A stretch of DNA of 59,865 nucleotides, from positions 62,447-122,311 of the forward strand of contig NZ_JACSQQ010000012.1 in the NCBI RefSeq assembly GCF_014836555.1. The letters run 5' to 3'. A program made the position numbers and the translations under genes. This document shows positions 7,079-15,548 of this stretch, in pieces (the first letter of the stretch is position 1; every line of letters begins with the position of its first letter). The notes beneath the pieces are model-generated. The model was not told the DNA's origin and ran no database searches. It worked only from the letters and a program-made list of their open reading frames with translations. This stretch comes from Oerskovia rustica. Its GTDB lineage: Bacteria; Actinomycetota; Actinomycetes; Actinomycetales; Cellulomonadaceae.

Positions 7079-8815
7079 GTGGGTCACATCGACATCAGCG
7101 ACATCAGCTACTTCCTGCCCGACGGGCGCCCCCTCCTCGCCGGGGCGACCCTGCGCGTCGCGGACGGGGCCAAGGTCGCGCTCGTCGGGCCCAACGGCGC
7201 CGGCAAGACGACGCTCCTGCGCATCGTCGCGGGCGACCTGTCCGCCCACGGGGGCACCGTGGGGCGCAGCGGCGGGCTCGGCGTGATGCGCCAGTTCGTC
7301 GGCCGGATCGACGACGAGCGCACGGTCCGCGACCTGCTCGTCGACCTCGCGCAGCCCTCGATCCGCGACGCCGCGCGCGAGCTCGCCGCGGCCGAGCTCG
7401 ACATCATGACGGTCGACGACACCCCGTCCCAGATGCGCTACGCCCAGGCGCTCGCCGACTGGGCCGACGCCCGTGGGTACGAGGCAGAGGCCGAGTGGGA
7501 CAAGGTCACCGACGAGGTCCTGTCGATCCCGTTCGAGCAGGCGCAGTTCCGCGAGGTCCGCACGCTGTCCGGCGGCGAGCAGAAGCGACTGGTGCTCACG
7601 GCGCTGTTCCGGGGGCCCGAGGAGGTCCTGCTCCTCGACGAGCCGGACAACTACCTCGACGTGCCGACCAAGCGCTGGCTCGAGGAGAAGCTCGCGGCCT
7701 CGCCCAAGACGGTGCTGTTCATCAGCCACGACCGCGAGCTCCTGGCGCGGACCGCGACCCAGGTCGCGACCGTCGAGCCCACGGCCGCGGGTGGGACGAT
7801 CTGGGTGCACGGCGGCGGCTTCGGCACCTATGCCGAGGCCCGCGCCGACCGCCGCAGCCGGCTCGAGGAGCTCCTGCGTCGTTGGGAGGAGGAGCACGCC
7901 AAGCTCAAGGACCTCGTCAACACCCTCAAGAACAAGGCGGCCTTCAACGACGGGCTCGCGAGCCGCTACCAGGCCGCCCAGACGCGCCTGCGCAAGTTCG
8001 AGGAGGCCGGGCCGCCGCAGGTCCTGGCGCACGAGCAGAACGTCAAGGTCCGCCTCACGGGCGGGCGCACGGCCAAGCGGGCCGTGACGTGCGAGCAGCT
8101 CGAGCTGACCGGGCTCATGGAGCCGTTCGACCTCGAGGTCTTCTTCGGGGAGCGCGTCGCGATCCTGGGGTCCAACGGTTCGGGCAAGTCGCACTTCATG
8201 CGGCTCCTGGCTCGCGGCGGGTCGGACCCGGACCTCGAGCACCGTCCGGTCTACGAAAACGCCGAGAACGCCGTGGGCGCCGTGGGCACATCTGGTGCTT
8301 CGGGCGAGGTAGCAGTCGTCCCACCCGTGGCGCACACGGGCCGGGCCGCGCTCGGCTCGCGCGTGCGCCCCGGGTGGTTCGCGCAGAACCACGCGCACCC
8401 CGAGTTCGAGGGCCGGACGCTGCTCGAGATCCTGCACCGCGGCGACGGCGCGCGCTCGGGCATGGGCCGGGAGCCGGCGAGCAAGGCGCTCGACCGCTAC
8501 GAGCTCGTCGGTCAGGCCGAGCAGCGTTTCGAGACGCTGTCCGGCGGGCAGCAGGCGCGCTTCCAGATCCTGCTGCTCGAGCTCGGGGGAGCGACGCTCC
8601 TGCTGCTCGACGAGCCCACGGACAACCTCGACCTGCACTCGGCCGAGGCGCTCGAGTCGGGGCTCGCGGCGTTCGAGGGCACGGTTCTGGCCGTCACGCA
8701 CGACCGGTGGTTCGCGCGCGGCTTCGACCGGTTCGTGGTGTTCGGCTCGGACGGGCGGGTCGTCGAGACACCCGAGCCGGTCTGGGACGTCGAGCGGGTC
8801 AAGCGTCAGCGGTGA
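7079..8815 (+). CDS. ABC-F family ATPase
   Basis: Soluble ABC protein with two nucleotide-binding domains and no membrane domain, the layout of ABC-F factors that act on the ribosome (translation factors such as EttA, or antibiotic protection). Seen in 578 residues: Walker A GPNGAGKT (37-44), signature LSGGEQKR (about 163), Walker B LLLDEPDNYLDVP, an interdomain linker rich in charged residues (about 265-330), second Walker A LGSNGSGKS (363-371), second signature LSGGQQARF (about 487) and Walker B LLLLDEPTDNLDL. The second domain has a low-complexity insertion (GAVGTSGASG). Start is GTG 7079, 8 nt after GGGAGG; 22-bp repeats precede it. Which ABC-F subgroup cannot be told by eye. Confidence 0.92.
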   Translation: MGHIDISDISYFLPDGRPLLAGATLRVADGAKVALVGPNGAGKTTLLRIVAGDLSAHGGTVGRSGGLGVMRQFVGRIDDERTVRDLLVDLAQPSIRDAARELAAAELDIMTVDDTPSQMRYAQALADWADARGYEAEAEWDKVTDEVLSIPFEQAQFREVRTLSGGEQKRLVLTALFRGPEEVLLLDEPDNYLDVPTKRWLEEKLAASPKTVLFISHDRELLARTATQVATVEPTAAGGTIWVHGGGFGTYAEARADRRSRLEELLRRWEEEHAKLKDLVNTLKNKAAFNDGLASRYQAAQTRLRKFEEAGPPQVLAHEQNVKVRLTGGRTAKRAVTCEQLELTGLMEPFDLEVFFGERVAILGSNGSGKSHFMRLLARGGSDPDLEHRPVYENAENAVGAVGTSGASGEVAVVPPVAHTGRAALGSRVRPGWFAQNHAHPEFEGRTLLEILHRGDGARSGMGREPASKALDRYELVGQAEQRFETLSGGQQARFQILLLELGGATLLLLDEPTDNLDLHSAEALESGLAAFEGTVLAVTHDRWFARGFDRFVVFGSDGRVVETPEPVWDVERVKRQR

Positions 8816-8919
8816 CCGGCAGGTGCCGGACCGGCCGGCCCGCGGCGAGTGGGCGGTGAGGAAGACCACACGCACGGCGGCGGGCCGGTAGCACGACCTG
8901 CGCGCCGCCGTCGGGCTCC

Positions 8920-8925
8920 TAAAAT
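8920..8925 (+). promoter_or_regulatory. Leaderless -10 of trhO
   Basis: TAAAAT, the most consensus-like -10 in the window, is followed by 6 nt and the ATG at 8932. Confidence 0.7.
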
Positions 8926-8931
8926 GGAGCA

Positions 8932-9891
8932 ATGGCCGTCCCCAAGATCATCCTCTTCTACGCCTTCACACCGCTCGCCGACCCGCGCGCGGTGCAGCTG
9001 TGGCAACGCTCCCTCGGGGAGCAGTGGGGGCTGACGGGACGCGTCATCGTCTCCGAGCACGGCATCAACGCGACGCTGGGCGGGACGGTCGAGAACCTCA
9101 AGCAGTACGTCAAGACCACCAAGCAGTACCCGGGGTTCGCGGAGATCGACGTCAAGTGGTCGGACGGCACGGGCCGTGACTTCCCGCGCCTGTCGGTCAA
9201 GGTGCGCCCCGAGCTCGTGAGCTTCGGCGCGGCCGACGAGCTCACGGTCGACCAGGACGGCGTGGTCGCCGGCGGCGCACGCCTCGACCCCGAGGCCCTG
9301 CACGAGCTCGTGGCCGAGCGCGGCGACGACGTCGTGTTCTTCGACGGCCGCAACGCGTTCGAGGCCGCGATCGGCAGGTTCCGCGGCGCCGTCGTGCCGG
9401 CGGTCGAGACGACCCGCGACTTCGTGGCCGAGCTCGACTCGGGCGCGTACGACGACCTCAAGGGCCGCCCCGTCGTGACCTACTGCACGGGCGGCGTGCG
9501 CTGCGAGGTCCTGTCCTCGCTCATGCTCGCGCGCGGCTTCGAGGAGGTCTACCAGCTCGACGGCGGGATCGTGCGCTACGGCGAGACGTTCGGCGACCAA
9601 GGGCTGTGGGAAGGGTCGCTCTACGTGTTCGACGAGCGCATGCACGTCGAGTTCGGGACCGAGACCGTCCCGCTCGGCGCGTGCAGCGAGTGCGGCGGCG
9701 CGACCGCCAAGTACGAGAACTGCGTCGACCCGGGCTGCCAGACGCTGCGCCTGTTCTGCGCCGACTGCGCGGGCGTCGCGCGCACGCTCCAGTGCGACGC
9801 GTGCGCCGACCTGCGCCCCGGCGCGTATCCTCGTCCTCGGGAAGGCGCGTCCATCGGCCTCTCCCGCGACAACCACCGGGCAACCGCCTGA
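8932..9891 (+). CDS. trhO: tRNA uridine(34) hydroxylase TrhO, rhodanese-like
   Basis: Oxygen-dependent hydroxylation of uridine 34 in tRNAs, leading to 5-methoxyuridine or carboxymethoxyuridine (role established for E. coli YceA/TrhO). Seen in 319 residues: N-terminal acylphosphatase-like part with [12 protein letters not shown] (41-52), rhodanese domain with [16 protein letters not shown] and active-site loop YCTGGVRCE containing C185 and C191, then a cysteine-rich C terminus (CSECGG, CVDPGC, CADC, CDAC) that probably binds zinc. Start ATG 8932 is set by the leaderless promoter. Confidence 0.92.
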   Translation: MAVPKIILFYAFTPLADPRAVQLWQRSLGEQWGLTGRVIVSEHGINATLGGTVENLKQYVKTTKQYPGFAEIDVKWSDGTGRDFPRLSVKVRPELVSFGAADELTVDQDGVVAGGARLDPEALHELVAERGDDVVFFDGRNAFEAAIGRFRGAVVPAVETTRDFVAELDSGAYDDLKGRPVVTYCTGGVRCEVLSSLMLARGFEEVYQLDGGIVRYGETFGDQGLWEGSLYVFDERMHVEFGTETVPLGACSECGGATAKYENCVDPGCQTLRLFCADCAGVARTLQCDACADLRPGAYPRPREGASIGLSRDNHRATA

Positions 9892-9935
9892 ACCGGCGCT
9901 CTGGCGCCCGTGCGTGCGCCGTCGGGCACGCTGCT

Positions 9936-9961
9936 CACCGAGGTCGACATCACCCTCGGTG
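9936..9961 (+). terminator. Hairpin after trhO
   Basis: CACCGAGG (9936-9943) pairs with CCTCGGTG (9954-9961) around a 10-nt loop, ending just upstream of the rplM -35 box. Confidence 0.45.
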
Positions 9962-9975
9962 TGACGCAGCATGTT

Positions 9976-10005
9976 TTGACCCTGCATGGGCCGTCCAGGT
10001 AGTCT
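9976..10005 (+). promoter_or_regulatory. Promoter of rplM-rpsI
   Basis: TTGACC at 9976-9981, an 18-nt spacer and TAGTCT at 10000-10005: the best complete sigma-70-type promoter in the window. Predicted start of transcription about 10012. Confidence 0.75.
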
Positions 10006-10011
10006 GTTGAG

Positions 10012-10156
10012 TCGTTGTGCTTCCCCTTCGGTATCTCGTCACTTGTGCGCCCACTCGCTCCGTGACCTGGACACCTGTCAACCGAAGGCCAAACGACTTG
10101 TCGGACGCAGGCTCCTGCGCCGAAGACACCGAAGACACGAAACGAAGGCTACGACC
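10012..10156 (+). promoter_or_regulatory. Structured 5' leader of rplM
   Basis: A leader of about 145 nt, long by this genome's standards. CCTTCGGT (10025-10032) can pair with ACCGAAGG (10081-10088), and GTCGTT (10011-10016) with AACGAC (10092-10097), closing a long-range stem; CGCAG-GCTC-CTGCG follows at 10106-10119. Ribosomal protein leaders upstream of rplM that bind L13 are known in other bacteria; whether this is one is inference. Confidence 0.4.
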
Positions 10157-10600
10157 GTGCGTACGTACACCCCGAAGCCCGGCGACGTCCAGCGTGACTG
10201 GTACGTCATCGACGCGACCGACGTCGTCCTGGGCCGTCTCGCCACCCACGTGGCGACCCTGCTCCGTGGCAAGCACAAGGCCACCTTTGCTCCGCACGTC
10301 GACGGCGGTGACTTCGTCATCGTCATCAACGCCGGCAAGGTCGCCCTGACCGGCAACAAGCGCGAGCAGAAGCTTGCCTACACCCACTCCGGTTACCCGG
10401 GTGGTCTTCGGGCGGTCGCGTACAGCGACCTGCTGGAGAAGCACCCCGAGCGTGCTGTGGAGAAGGCCGTCCGCGGCATGATCCCCAAGACCTCGCTCGG
10501 CCGCGCCCAGTTCGGCAAGCTCAAGGTCTACGCAGGCTCTGAGCACCCGCACGCCGCGCAGCAGCCGAAGACTTTCGAGATCACCCAGGTCGCGCAGTAG
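10157..10600 (+). CDS. rplM: 50S ribosomal protein L13
   Basis: Early-assembly protein of the large subunit. The 147-residue product has the typical [20 protein letters not shown] (13-32), [18 protein letters not shown] and [17 protein letters not shown] blocks. The GTG at 10157 follows GAAGG at 10143-10147 with a 9-nt spacer; the open frame continues upstream without a stop but that part has no L13 similarity and lies in the structured leader. Pairs with rpsI 46 nt downstream, the universal rplM-rpsI unit. Confidence 0.98.
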   Translation: MRTYTPKPGDVQRDWYVIDATDVVLGRLATHVATLLRGKHKATFAPHVDGGDFVIVINAGKVALTGNKREQKLAYTHSGYPGGLRAVAYSDLLEKHPERAVEKAVRGMIPKTSLGRAQFGKLKVYAGSEHPHAAQQPKTFEITQVAQ

Positions 10601-10646
10601 GCTCCGCCTGCTCGTAGACGAGAACTTAGGACGCGAGGACACACCA

Positions 10647-11135
10647 GTGGCCGAGACCACCGTCGACATCGACGTGCTGGACGAAGAGACCCCCAGCAAC
10701 TACACCTCTGAGAGCGCAGCCCCCACGGGCCGTGGCCAGAGCATCACCGCCCCCGCGCAGGCCCTGGGCCGTCGCAAGGAGGCCATCGCCCGCGTGCGCC
10801 TGGTGCCCGGCACCGGCCAGTGGAAGATCAACGGCCGCACCCTCGAGGGGTACTTCCCCAACAAGGTGCACCAGCAGCTCGTGAACTCCCCGCTGAAGCT
10901 GGTCGACGTCGAGGGTCGTTTCGACGTCATCGCCCGCATCAACGGTGGCGGCACGTCCGGCCAGGCCGGCGCCCTGCGCCTCGGCATCGCCCGTGCGCTC
11001 AACGAGGTCGACGCCGAGCACAACCGCCCGGCGCTCAAGAAGGCCGGCTTCCTGACTCGCGACGCACGCGTCGTCGAGCGCAAGAAGGCCGGGCTCAAGA
11101 AGGCCCGTAAGGCTCCGCAGTACTCCAAGCGCTGA
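10647..11135 (+). CDS. rpsI: 30S ribosomal protein S9
   Basis: S9 contacts the P-site tRNA with its C-terminal tail. The 162-residue product has the core from about residue 38 ([20 protein letters not shown]) to the invariant C terminus ([12 protein letters not shown]). About 37 acidic and low-complexity residues precede the core, an extension common in actinobacterial S9. Start is GTG 10647 with a weak GAGGA upstream. A T-tailed terminator follows. Confidence 0.98.
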   Translation: MAETTVDIDVLDEETPSNYTSESAAPTGRGQSITAPAQALGRRKEAIARVRLVPGTGQWKINGRTLEGYFPNKVHQQLVNSPLKLVDVEGRFDVIARINGGGTSGQAGALRLGIARALNEVDAEHNRPALKKAGFLTRDARVVERKKAGLKKARKAPQYSKR

Positions 11136-11149
11136 TCCAGCGCTTGCGC

Positions 11150-11192
11150 ACGACGGCCCCGGTGGACACAGTCCACCGGGGCCGTCGTCTTT
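11150..11192 (+). terminator. Intrinsic terminator after rpsI
   Basis: An 18-bp perfect stem: arms at 11150-11167 and 11171-11188 (GACGGCCCCGGTGGAC and its complement at the core), 3-nt loop ACA, then CTTTTG. One of the few in the window with a T-tract. Confidence 0.92.
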
Positions 11193-11288
11193 TGTCAGGG
11201 ATGCTGACGAGCGACCGGACCGGTCGGCTCGCAGCGGGGGCGGGGCAGGCCCTGGGGCCTGTACCGTCCCGTTGAGGGAGGAAAACTC

Positions 11289-12653
11289 ATGGGACGACTG
11301 TTCGGCACCGACGGCGTGCGGGGGCTGGCGAACAGGGACGTCACGGCCGAGCTCGCGCTCGGCCTGGGCGTGGCTGCTGCGAACGTGCTGGGACGCACCG
11401 GGCAACCCGACGGGCACCGCCCGCGAGCCGTGATCGGCAGGGACCCCCGGGCCTCGGGCGAGTTCCTGGGCGCCGCGGTGACCGCGGGCCTCGCGAGCGC
11501 AGGCGTCAACGTGCTCGACGTCGGCGTCCTGCCGACCCCGGCCGTCGCGTTCCTCACGAGCACGCTCGACGTCGACTTCGGCGTCATGATCTCGGCCTCG
11601 CACAACCCGATGGCCGACAACGGCATCAAGTTCCTGGCCCGTGGTGGCATCAAGCTCGAGGACTCGCTCGAGGACGAGATGGAGCGCCAGCTCCACGCCG
11701 AGTGGGACCGTCCGCTCGGCGCCGAGGTCGGTCGAGTGCGCCGCGACACCGGGAGCGCCGGGGCCGACTACGTCGAGCACCTCATCTCGAGCATCGGTGC
11801 GACGGGCGACGCCCTGCCCCTCTCCGGCCTGCGGATCGCGGTCGACTGCGCGAACGGCGCCGCGAGCGACGTGGGCCCGGCGGCGCTGCGCGCGGCGGGT
11901 GCCGACGTCGTCGTGATGAACGCGAGCCCCGACGGGCGCAACATCAACGAGAAGTGCGGGTCCAACCATCCCGAGCAGCTCCAGGCCGTCGTCGTGGCGT
12001 CCGAGGCCGACTTCGGCGTGGCGTTCGACGGCGACGCCGACCGCTGCATCGCGGTCGACCACCGCGGGGTCCTGGTGGACGGCGACCAGATCATGGGGGT
12101 GCTCGCCCTCGCCGAGAAGGAGAAGGGCCGCCTCGCCGACGACACCCTCGTGGTGACCGTCATGAGCAACCTCGGACTGATCCTCGCGATGCGCGACGCC
12201 GGGATCCGCACCGTCCAGACGGGGGTCGGCGACCGCTACGTGCTCGAGGAGATGCGCGCCAAGGGCTACACGCTCGGTGGCGAGCAGTCCGGGCACATCA
12301 TCCTGTCCCAGTTCGCGACGACGGGGGACGGCGTGCTGACCGCGCTCCAGCTCGCCGCGCGCATCCAGCAGTCGGGCGCCAAGCTGGCCGACCTCGCGGG
12401 CGCCGTGCCGAAGCTGCCCCAGACGCTGCTCAACGTGCGCGGCGTGGACAAGGCCCGGGCTGCGACCGACGAGGTGCTCCAGGAGGCCGTCGCGGCCGCC
12501 GAGGCGCGTCTGGGGGAGACGGGGCGCGTCGTCCTGCGCTCCTCGGGCACCGAGCCGCTCGTGCGGGTCATGGTCGAGGCCGCGACGCAGGCCACGGCCG
12601 ACGCCGTCGCCGAATCCCTCGCGGGCGTCGTCCGGGACCGGCTGGCCCTGTGA
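11289..12653 (+). CDS. glmM: Phosphoglucosamine mutase
   Basis: Interconverts glucosamine-6-phosphate and glucosamine-1-phosphate on the way to UDP-GlcNAc for peptidoglycan. Seen in 454 residues: N-terminal [19 protein letters not shown], phosphoserine loop [12 protein letters not shown] with S104, metal-binding DGDADR (247-252), and the phosphate-binding RSSGTEP loop (417-423). ATG 11289 follows GGGAGGA with a 6-nt spacer. Works with glmS at 15.5 kb; the substrate-making step (GlmS) is thus nearby but in a separate unit. Overlaps def by GTGA. Confidence 0.98.
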   Translation: MGRLFGTDGVRGLANRDVTAELALGLGVAAANVLGRTGQPDGHRPRAVIGRDPRASGEFLGAAVTAGLASAGVNVLDVGVLPTPAVAFLTSTLDVDFGVMISASHNPMADNGIKFLARGGIKLEDSLEDEMERQLHAEWDRPLGAEVGRVRRDTGSAGADYVEHLISSIGATGDALPLSGLRIAVDCANGAASDVGPAALRAAGADVVVMNASPDGRNINEKCGSNHPEQLQAVVVASEADFGVAFDGDADRCIAVDHRGVLVDGDQIMGVLALAEKEKGRLADDTLVVTVMSNLGLILAMRDAGIRTVQTGVGDRYVLEEMRAKGYTLGGEQSGHIILSQFATTGDGVLTALQLAARIQQSGAKLADLAGAVPKLPQTLLNVRGVDKARAATDEVLQEAVAAAEARLGETGRVVLRSSGTEPLVRVMVEAATQATADAVAESLAGVVRDRLAL

Positions 12654-13333
12654 CGGCTCGACCTGCTGCCGGGACGGGGGCCGGTTTCGCCGGTCCCGTC
12701 GACGAGCTGCTGAGGGACCAGGTCGCGGAGCACCTCGCGCGGTACGACGACGGCGTGCTCCCCATCGTGCAGGCCGGGCACCCCGTCCTGCGACGTCCCG
12801 CCGCGCCCTACACCGGACAGCTCGGGGACCTCTTCCCCCGACTGGTCGAGGCGATGCGCACGACCATGCACGCGGCCCCGGGGGTCGGGCTCGCCGCCCC
12901 CCAGATCGGGCTCGGGCTCGCGGTCGCCGTGGTCCAGGACGCCGGCGTCACCGACCCCGAGGACGCGGACCTGCGGGAGCGGTACCCCGTGCCGTTCCGG
13001 GTGCTCGTCAACCCGTCCTACGCGCCGGTGGGGGACGAGCAGCGAGCCTTCTTCGAGGGCTGCCTGAGCGTCAGTGGGTGGCAGGCCGTCGTCGCGCGGC
13101 ACCGGTCGGTACGCCTGACCGGGCAGGACGAGCTCGGCGGACAGGTGGACGACGTCCTGACGGGGTGGCCCGCGAGGATCGTCCAGCACGAGACCGACCA
13201 CCTGCGGGGCGAGCTCTACCTCGACCACGCGGAGCTGCGGTCGCTCGCCTCGAACGACAACATGATGCGGTTCTGGGGCGGCACCCCGGACCCCGCCGAG
13301 GCGTCAGAGGTCCTGGGTTTCCGGCTGCCCTGA
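12650..13333 (+). CDS. def: Peptide deformylase
   Basis: Removes the formyl group from the N-terminal methionine of new proteins, metal-dependent. All three motifs are present in 227 residues: [10 protein letters not shown] (78-87), EGCLS (136-140, metal ligand C138) and HETDH (180-184; H180, E181, H184). The N terminus is about 35 residues longer than in E. coli Def. Start GTG 12650 overlaps the glmM stop (GTGA), indicating translational coupling. It differs from E. coli in the insert around [15 protein letters not shown] (101-115), seen in actinobacterial forms. Confidence 0.93.
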   Translation: MTARPAAGTGAGFAGPVDELLRDQVAEHLARYDDGVLPIVQAGHPVLRRPAAPYTGQLGDLFPRLVEAMRTTMHAAPGVGLAAPQIGLGLAVAVVQDAGVTDPEDADLRERYPVPFRVLVNPSYAPVGDEQRAFFEGCLSVSGWQAVVARHRSVRLTGQDELGGQVDDVLTGWPARIVQHETDHLRGELYLDHAELRSLASNDNMMRFWGGTPDPAEASEVLGFRLP

Positions 13334-13344
13334 CGTCGCGGGGA

Positions 13345-13370
13345 CCTGGGCCCGGACCCCATGGCCCGGG
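13345..13370 (+). terminator. Weak hairpin after def
   Basis: CCTGGGCC (13345-13352) pairs with GGCCCGGG (13363-13370), one U-G pair, 10-nt loop, 12 nt after the stop. Confidence 0.4.
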
Positions 13371-13474
13371 AGCGCGGAACACATCGTCCGGAGGACGTCA
13401 CAGCATCCCTCCGGGGGACCTCCCTAGGGGTGGATCTCCTTCCGGAGGATGACGTGACCGGCCTGACGATCCGG

Positions 13475-13480
13475 CAGAAT
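13475..13480 (+). promoter_or_regulatory. Candidate -10 upstream of the dedA leader
   Basis: CAGAAT inside a 15-mer CCGGCAGAATCGTCC (13471-13485) that recurs exactly on the other strand at 15430-15444 as the coaA promoter. Start of transcription would be about 13487. Confidence 0.45.
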
Positions 13481-13492
13481 CGTCCTCGGAAG

Positions 13493-13633
13493 GTGGGGGT
13501 CGACATCAGGGCAGACTGGGGGGTTTCCCCGATGGTGTCGGGCCTCCGTATCCGTAGGCTGGTCACAGGCGTCGCCACGACGTCTGTGACCAGCCTGGTC
13601 CGCCCCGCCAGCCGACGAACAGAGGACCCGTGA
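13493..13633 (+). CDS. Possible 46-residue upstream ORF coupled to the DedA gene
   Basis: If transcription starts near 13487, the first GTG (13493) opens a frame of 46 codons whose stop overlaps the DedA start as GTGA, the same coupling seen at real gene pairs here. The peptide (VGVDIRADWGVSPMV...) matches nothing I recognise and is arginine-rich. The 13556-13596 hairpin lies inside it. It may be a leader ORF, or chance in high-GC DNA. Confidence 0.25.
   Translation: MGVDIRADWGVSPMVSGLRIRRLVTGVATTSVTSLVRPASRRTEDP
13556..13596 (+). terminator. Strong hairpin upstream of the DedA gene
   Basis: AGGCTGGTCACAG (13556-13568) pairs with CTGTGACCAGCCT (13584-13596), and inside CGTCG (70-74) pairs with CGACG (78-82) through one G-U, about 19 bp with a CCA loop. 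Terminator for def or an attenuator 33 nt before the GTG of the DedA gene. Confidence 0.6.
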
Positions 13634-14385
13634 TCGAGGCCGTTTCGACCTTCTTGGAGAACCTGGAGATCTGGGTCCTCGCACTCGCGGCGTCCGCATG
13701 GATTTACCCCGCCCTGTACGCCTTCGCGACGATCGACGGCTTCTTCCCGCCGATCCCGAGCGAGTCCGTGGTCATCACGCTCGCCGTCGCGGCCAGCGCC
13801 TCGGGGAACCCGAACCTCCTGCTCGTCCTGGTCATCGCCGCGGCGGGAGCCTGGACGGGCGACCAGATCGCCTACTCGTTGGGCCGCGGGATCGGCACCG
13901 AACGCATCCGCTTCCTCCGGACCGTCCGAGGACGCAAGGCCGTCGCCTGGGCCGACCAGGCGCTCAAGGCCCGCGGCGCCGCCTTCATCCTGGCGGCGCG
14001 CTACGTCCCGATCGGCCGTGTCGCGGTCAACATGACCGCAGGTGCCGTGGGGTACCCGCGCCGCCGCTTCATGGCCTACTCGGGCCTGGCGGCCGTGACC
14101 TGGGCCCTCTACTCCGTGCTCATCGGCCTCGTCGCGGCACAGTGGCTCGGGCACCAGCCGCTGCTCGCCATGGTCATCGGCGTCGTGATGGGAGTGCTGT
14201 CCGGCGTGATCGTCGACCGGATCATGAACAGCATGGCCCGCAGGCGCCGAGCCCGGGAAGCGGTCCGAGAGGCCACCCAGGACGCAGCGGGGGCGACCTC
14301 GATCCACGGCGAGGCGGCCGCCCGGCCGGTGGCGACGTCGTCGGGCGTCGAGGGCGACCAGGACGCCGTCCGCCGCGCCTCCTGA
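13630..14385 (+). CDS. DedA family membrane protein (VTT domain)
   Basis: Integral membrane protein; DedA/VTT relatives act as lipid scramblases or flippases and affect envelope homeostasis (UptA and PopT transport polyprenyl phosphate in other bacteria). Seen in 251 residues: re-entrant region FFPPIPSESVVI (38-49) with the conserved prolines and glutamate, TGDQIAYSLGRGIG, and the arginine signature ARYVPIGRVAVNMTAG, with four to five hydrophobic segments. The tail (about 205-251) is basic then low-complexity. GTG 13630 follows AGAGGA closely. Neighbouring cell-wall genes glmM and glmS fit an envelope role, but this is inference. Confidence 0.88.
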   Translation: MIEAVSTFLENLEIWVLALAASAWIYPALYAFATIDGFFPPIPSESVVITLAVAASASGNPNLLLVLVIAAAGAWTGDQIAYSLGRGIGTERIRFLRTVRGRKAVAWADQALKARGAAFILAARYVPIGRVAVNMTAGAVGYPRRRFMAYSGLAAVTWALYSVLIGLVAAQWLGHQPLLAMVIGVVMGVLSGVIVDRIMNSMARRRRAREAVREATQDAAGATSIHGEAAARPVATSSGVEGDQDAVRRAS

Positions 14386-14395
14386 CCGCCCCCGC

Positions 14396-15427
14396 TCACA
14401 CCTTGCGCAGGCGGGCGCGCTGGACCGAGTGGTCCGATCCCTTCGTCAGCACGAGCGTCGCGCGACCTCGCGTCGGCAGGATGTTCTCCTCGAGGTTCGG
14501 CGCGTTGATCGAGTCCCAGATCGACTTGGCCTTCTCGACGGCCTCCTCGTCCGTGAGGGTCGCGTAGCGCTTGAAGTACGACTCGGGGCGGGCGAACGCC
14601 GTCCGGCGCAGCGACAGGAACCGGTCCACGTACCACTGGCGGATGTTGCGCGTACGCGCGTCGACGTAGATCGAGAAGTCGAAGAAGTCGCTCACCGCGA
14701 CCGCCTGATCGTCGGACGGCCCCGGGCGGGCCGGCTGGAGGACGTTGAGGCCCTCCACGATCAGGACGTCCGGTCTGCGGACGACGGTCTCGGCCCCCGG
14801 GACGATGTCGTAGGTCAGGTGGTCGTAGACCGGGCTGCGGACCTCGGGTGCGCCCGCCTTGACGCGGGACAGGAACCGGACGAGTGCGCGCCGGTCGTAC
14901 GACTCGGGAAACCCCTTGCGCTCCATGAGGCCGCGACGGGCGAGCTCGGCGTTCGGGTACAGGAAGCCGTCCGTCGTGAGGAGCTCGACCCGAGGCGTCT
15001 CGGGCCAGCGAGCGAGCATCTCGCGCAGGATGCGCGACGTCGTCGACTTGCCCACCGCGACCGACCCCGCGACCCCGATCACGTACGGCGTGCGGGTCGA
15101 GTTCTCGCGCAGGAACGTCGAGGTGGCCTCGTGCAGGCCGCTCGTCGCCGTCACGTAGAGGTTGAGCAGCCGCGAGATGGGGCGGTAGATCGCGTCGACC
15201 TCCGCCAGGTCGATCGGGTCGCCCAGCCCGCGGAGCTTGACGACGTCGGCGTCCGTCAGCGGCAGCGGCGTCGACTCGGAGAGCCTGCTCCACGCCGCGC
15301 GATCCAGGTCGACGTACGGGGACGACGTCGAGAGGTCGGGCAGGCGTCCGGAACCGGGCGAGGCGTCCTGATCGGTCGCGGGAGCACCCTCGAGCGGAGG
15401 GACGGGCAGGTCGGAGGAAGGAACCAC
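14396..15427 (-). CDS. coaA: Type I pantothenate kinase
   Basis: First step of coenzyme A synthesis, pantothenate to 4'-phosphopantothenate, feedback-inhibited by CoA in this family. In 343 residues: P-loop [11 protein letters not shown] (118-128), then the [20 protein letters not shown] region and [13 protein letters not shown], ending in RARLRKV. About 50 residues of low-complexity sequence precede the core. GTG 15427 is chosen since it lies 7 nt after a minus-strand CAGAAT; the open frame to 15550 would collide with the glmS start. Convergent with the DedA gene, 10 nt apart; divergent from glmS. Confidence 0.93.
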   Translation of the reverse strand: MVPSSDLPVPPLEGAPATDQDASPGSGRLPDLSTSSPYVDLDRAAWSRLSESTPLPLTDADVVKLRGLGDPIDLAEVDAIYRPISRLLNLYVTATSGLHEATSTFLRENSTRTPYVIGVAGSVAVGKSTTSRILREMLARWPETPRVELLTTDGFLYPNAELARRGLMERKGFPESYDRRALVRFLSRVKAGAPEVRSPVYDHLTYDIVPGAETVVRRPDVLIVEGLNVLQPARPGPSDDQAVAVSDFFDFSIYVDARTRNIRQWYVDRFLSLRRTAFARPESYFKRYATLTDEEAVEKAKSIWDSINAPNLEENILPTRGRATLVLTKGSDHSVQRARLRKV

Positions 15428-15434
15428 TCGGACG

Positions 15435-15440
15435 ATTCTG
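15435..15440 (-). promoter_or_regulatory. Leaderless -10 of coaA
   Basis: CAGAAT on the minus strand, 7 nt before GTG 15427, within the 15-mer shared with 13471-13485. Confidence 0.55.
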
Positions 15441-15534
15441 CCGGACGCCGAGCCGCACCGTGAACACGAACAGGCCGGACCACTAACAAAGAACCGCGAG
15501 ATGTCGCGGCTGCGAAGGCCCCAGAACGTCCGGC

Positions 15535-15540
15535 TAGACT
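15535..15540 (+). promoter_or_regulatory. Leaderless -10 of glmS
   Basis: TAGACT, 8 nt before the ATG at 15549; no ribosome-binding site. An unprocessed N terminus is required so that Cys2 becomes the nucleophile after Met removal. Confidence 0.55.
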
Positions 15541-15548
15541 CCGAAACC

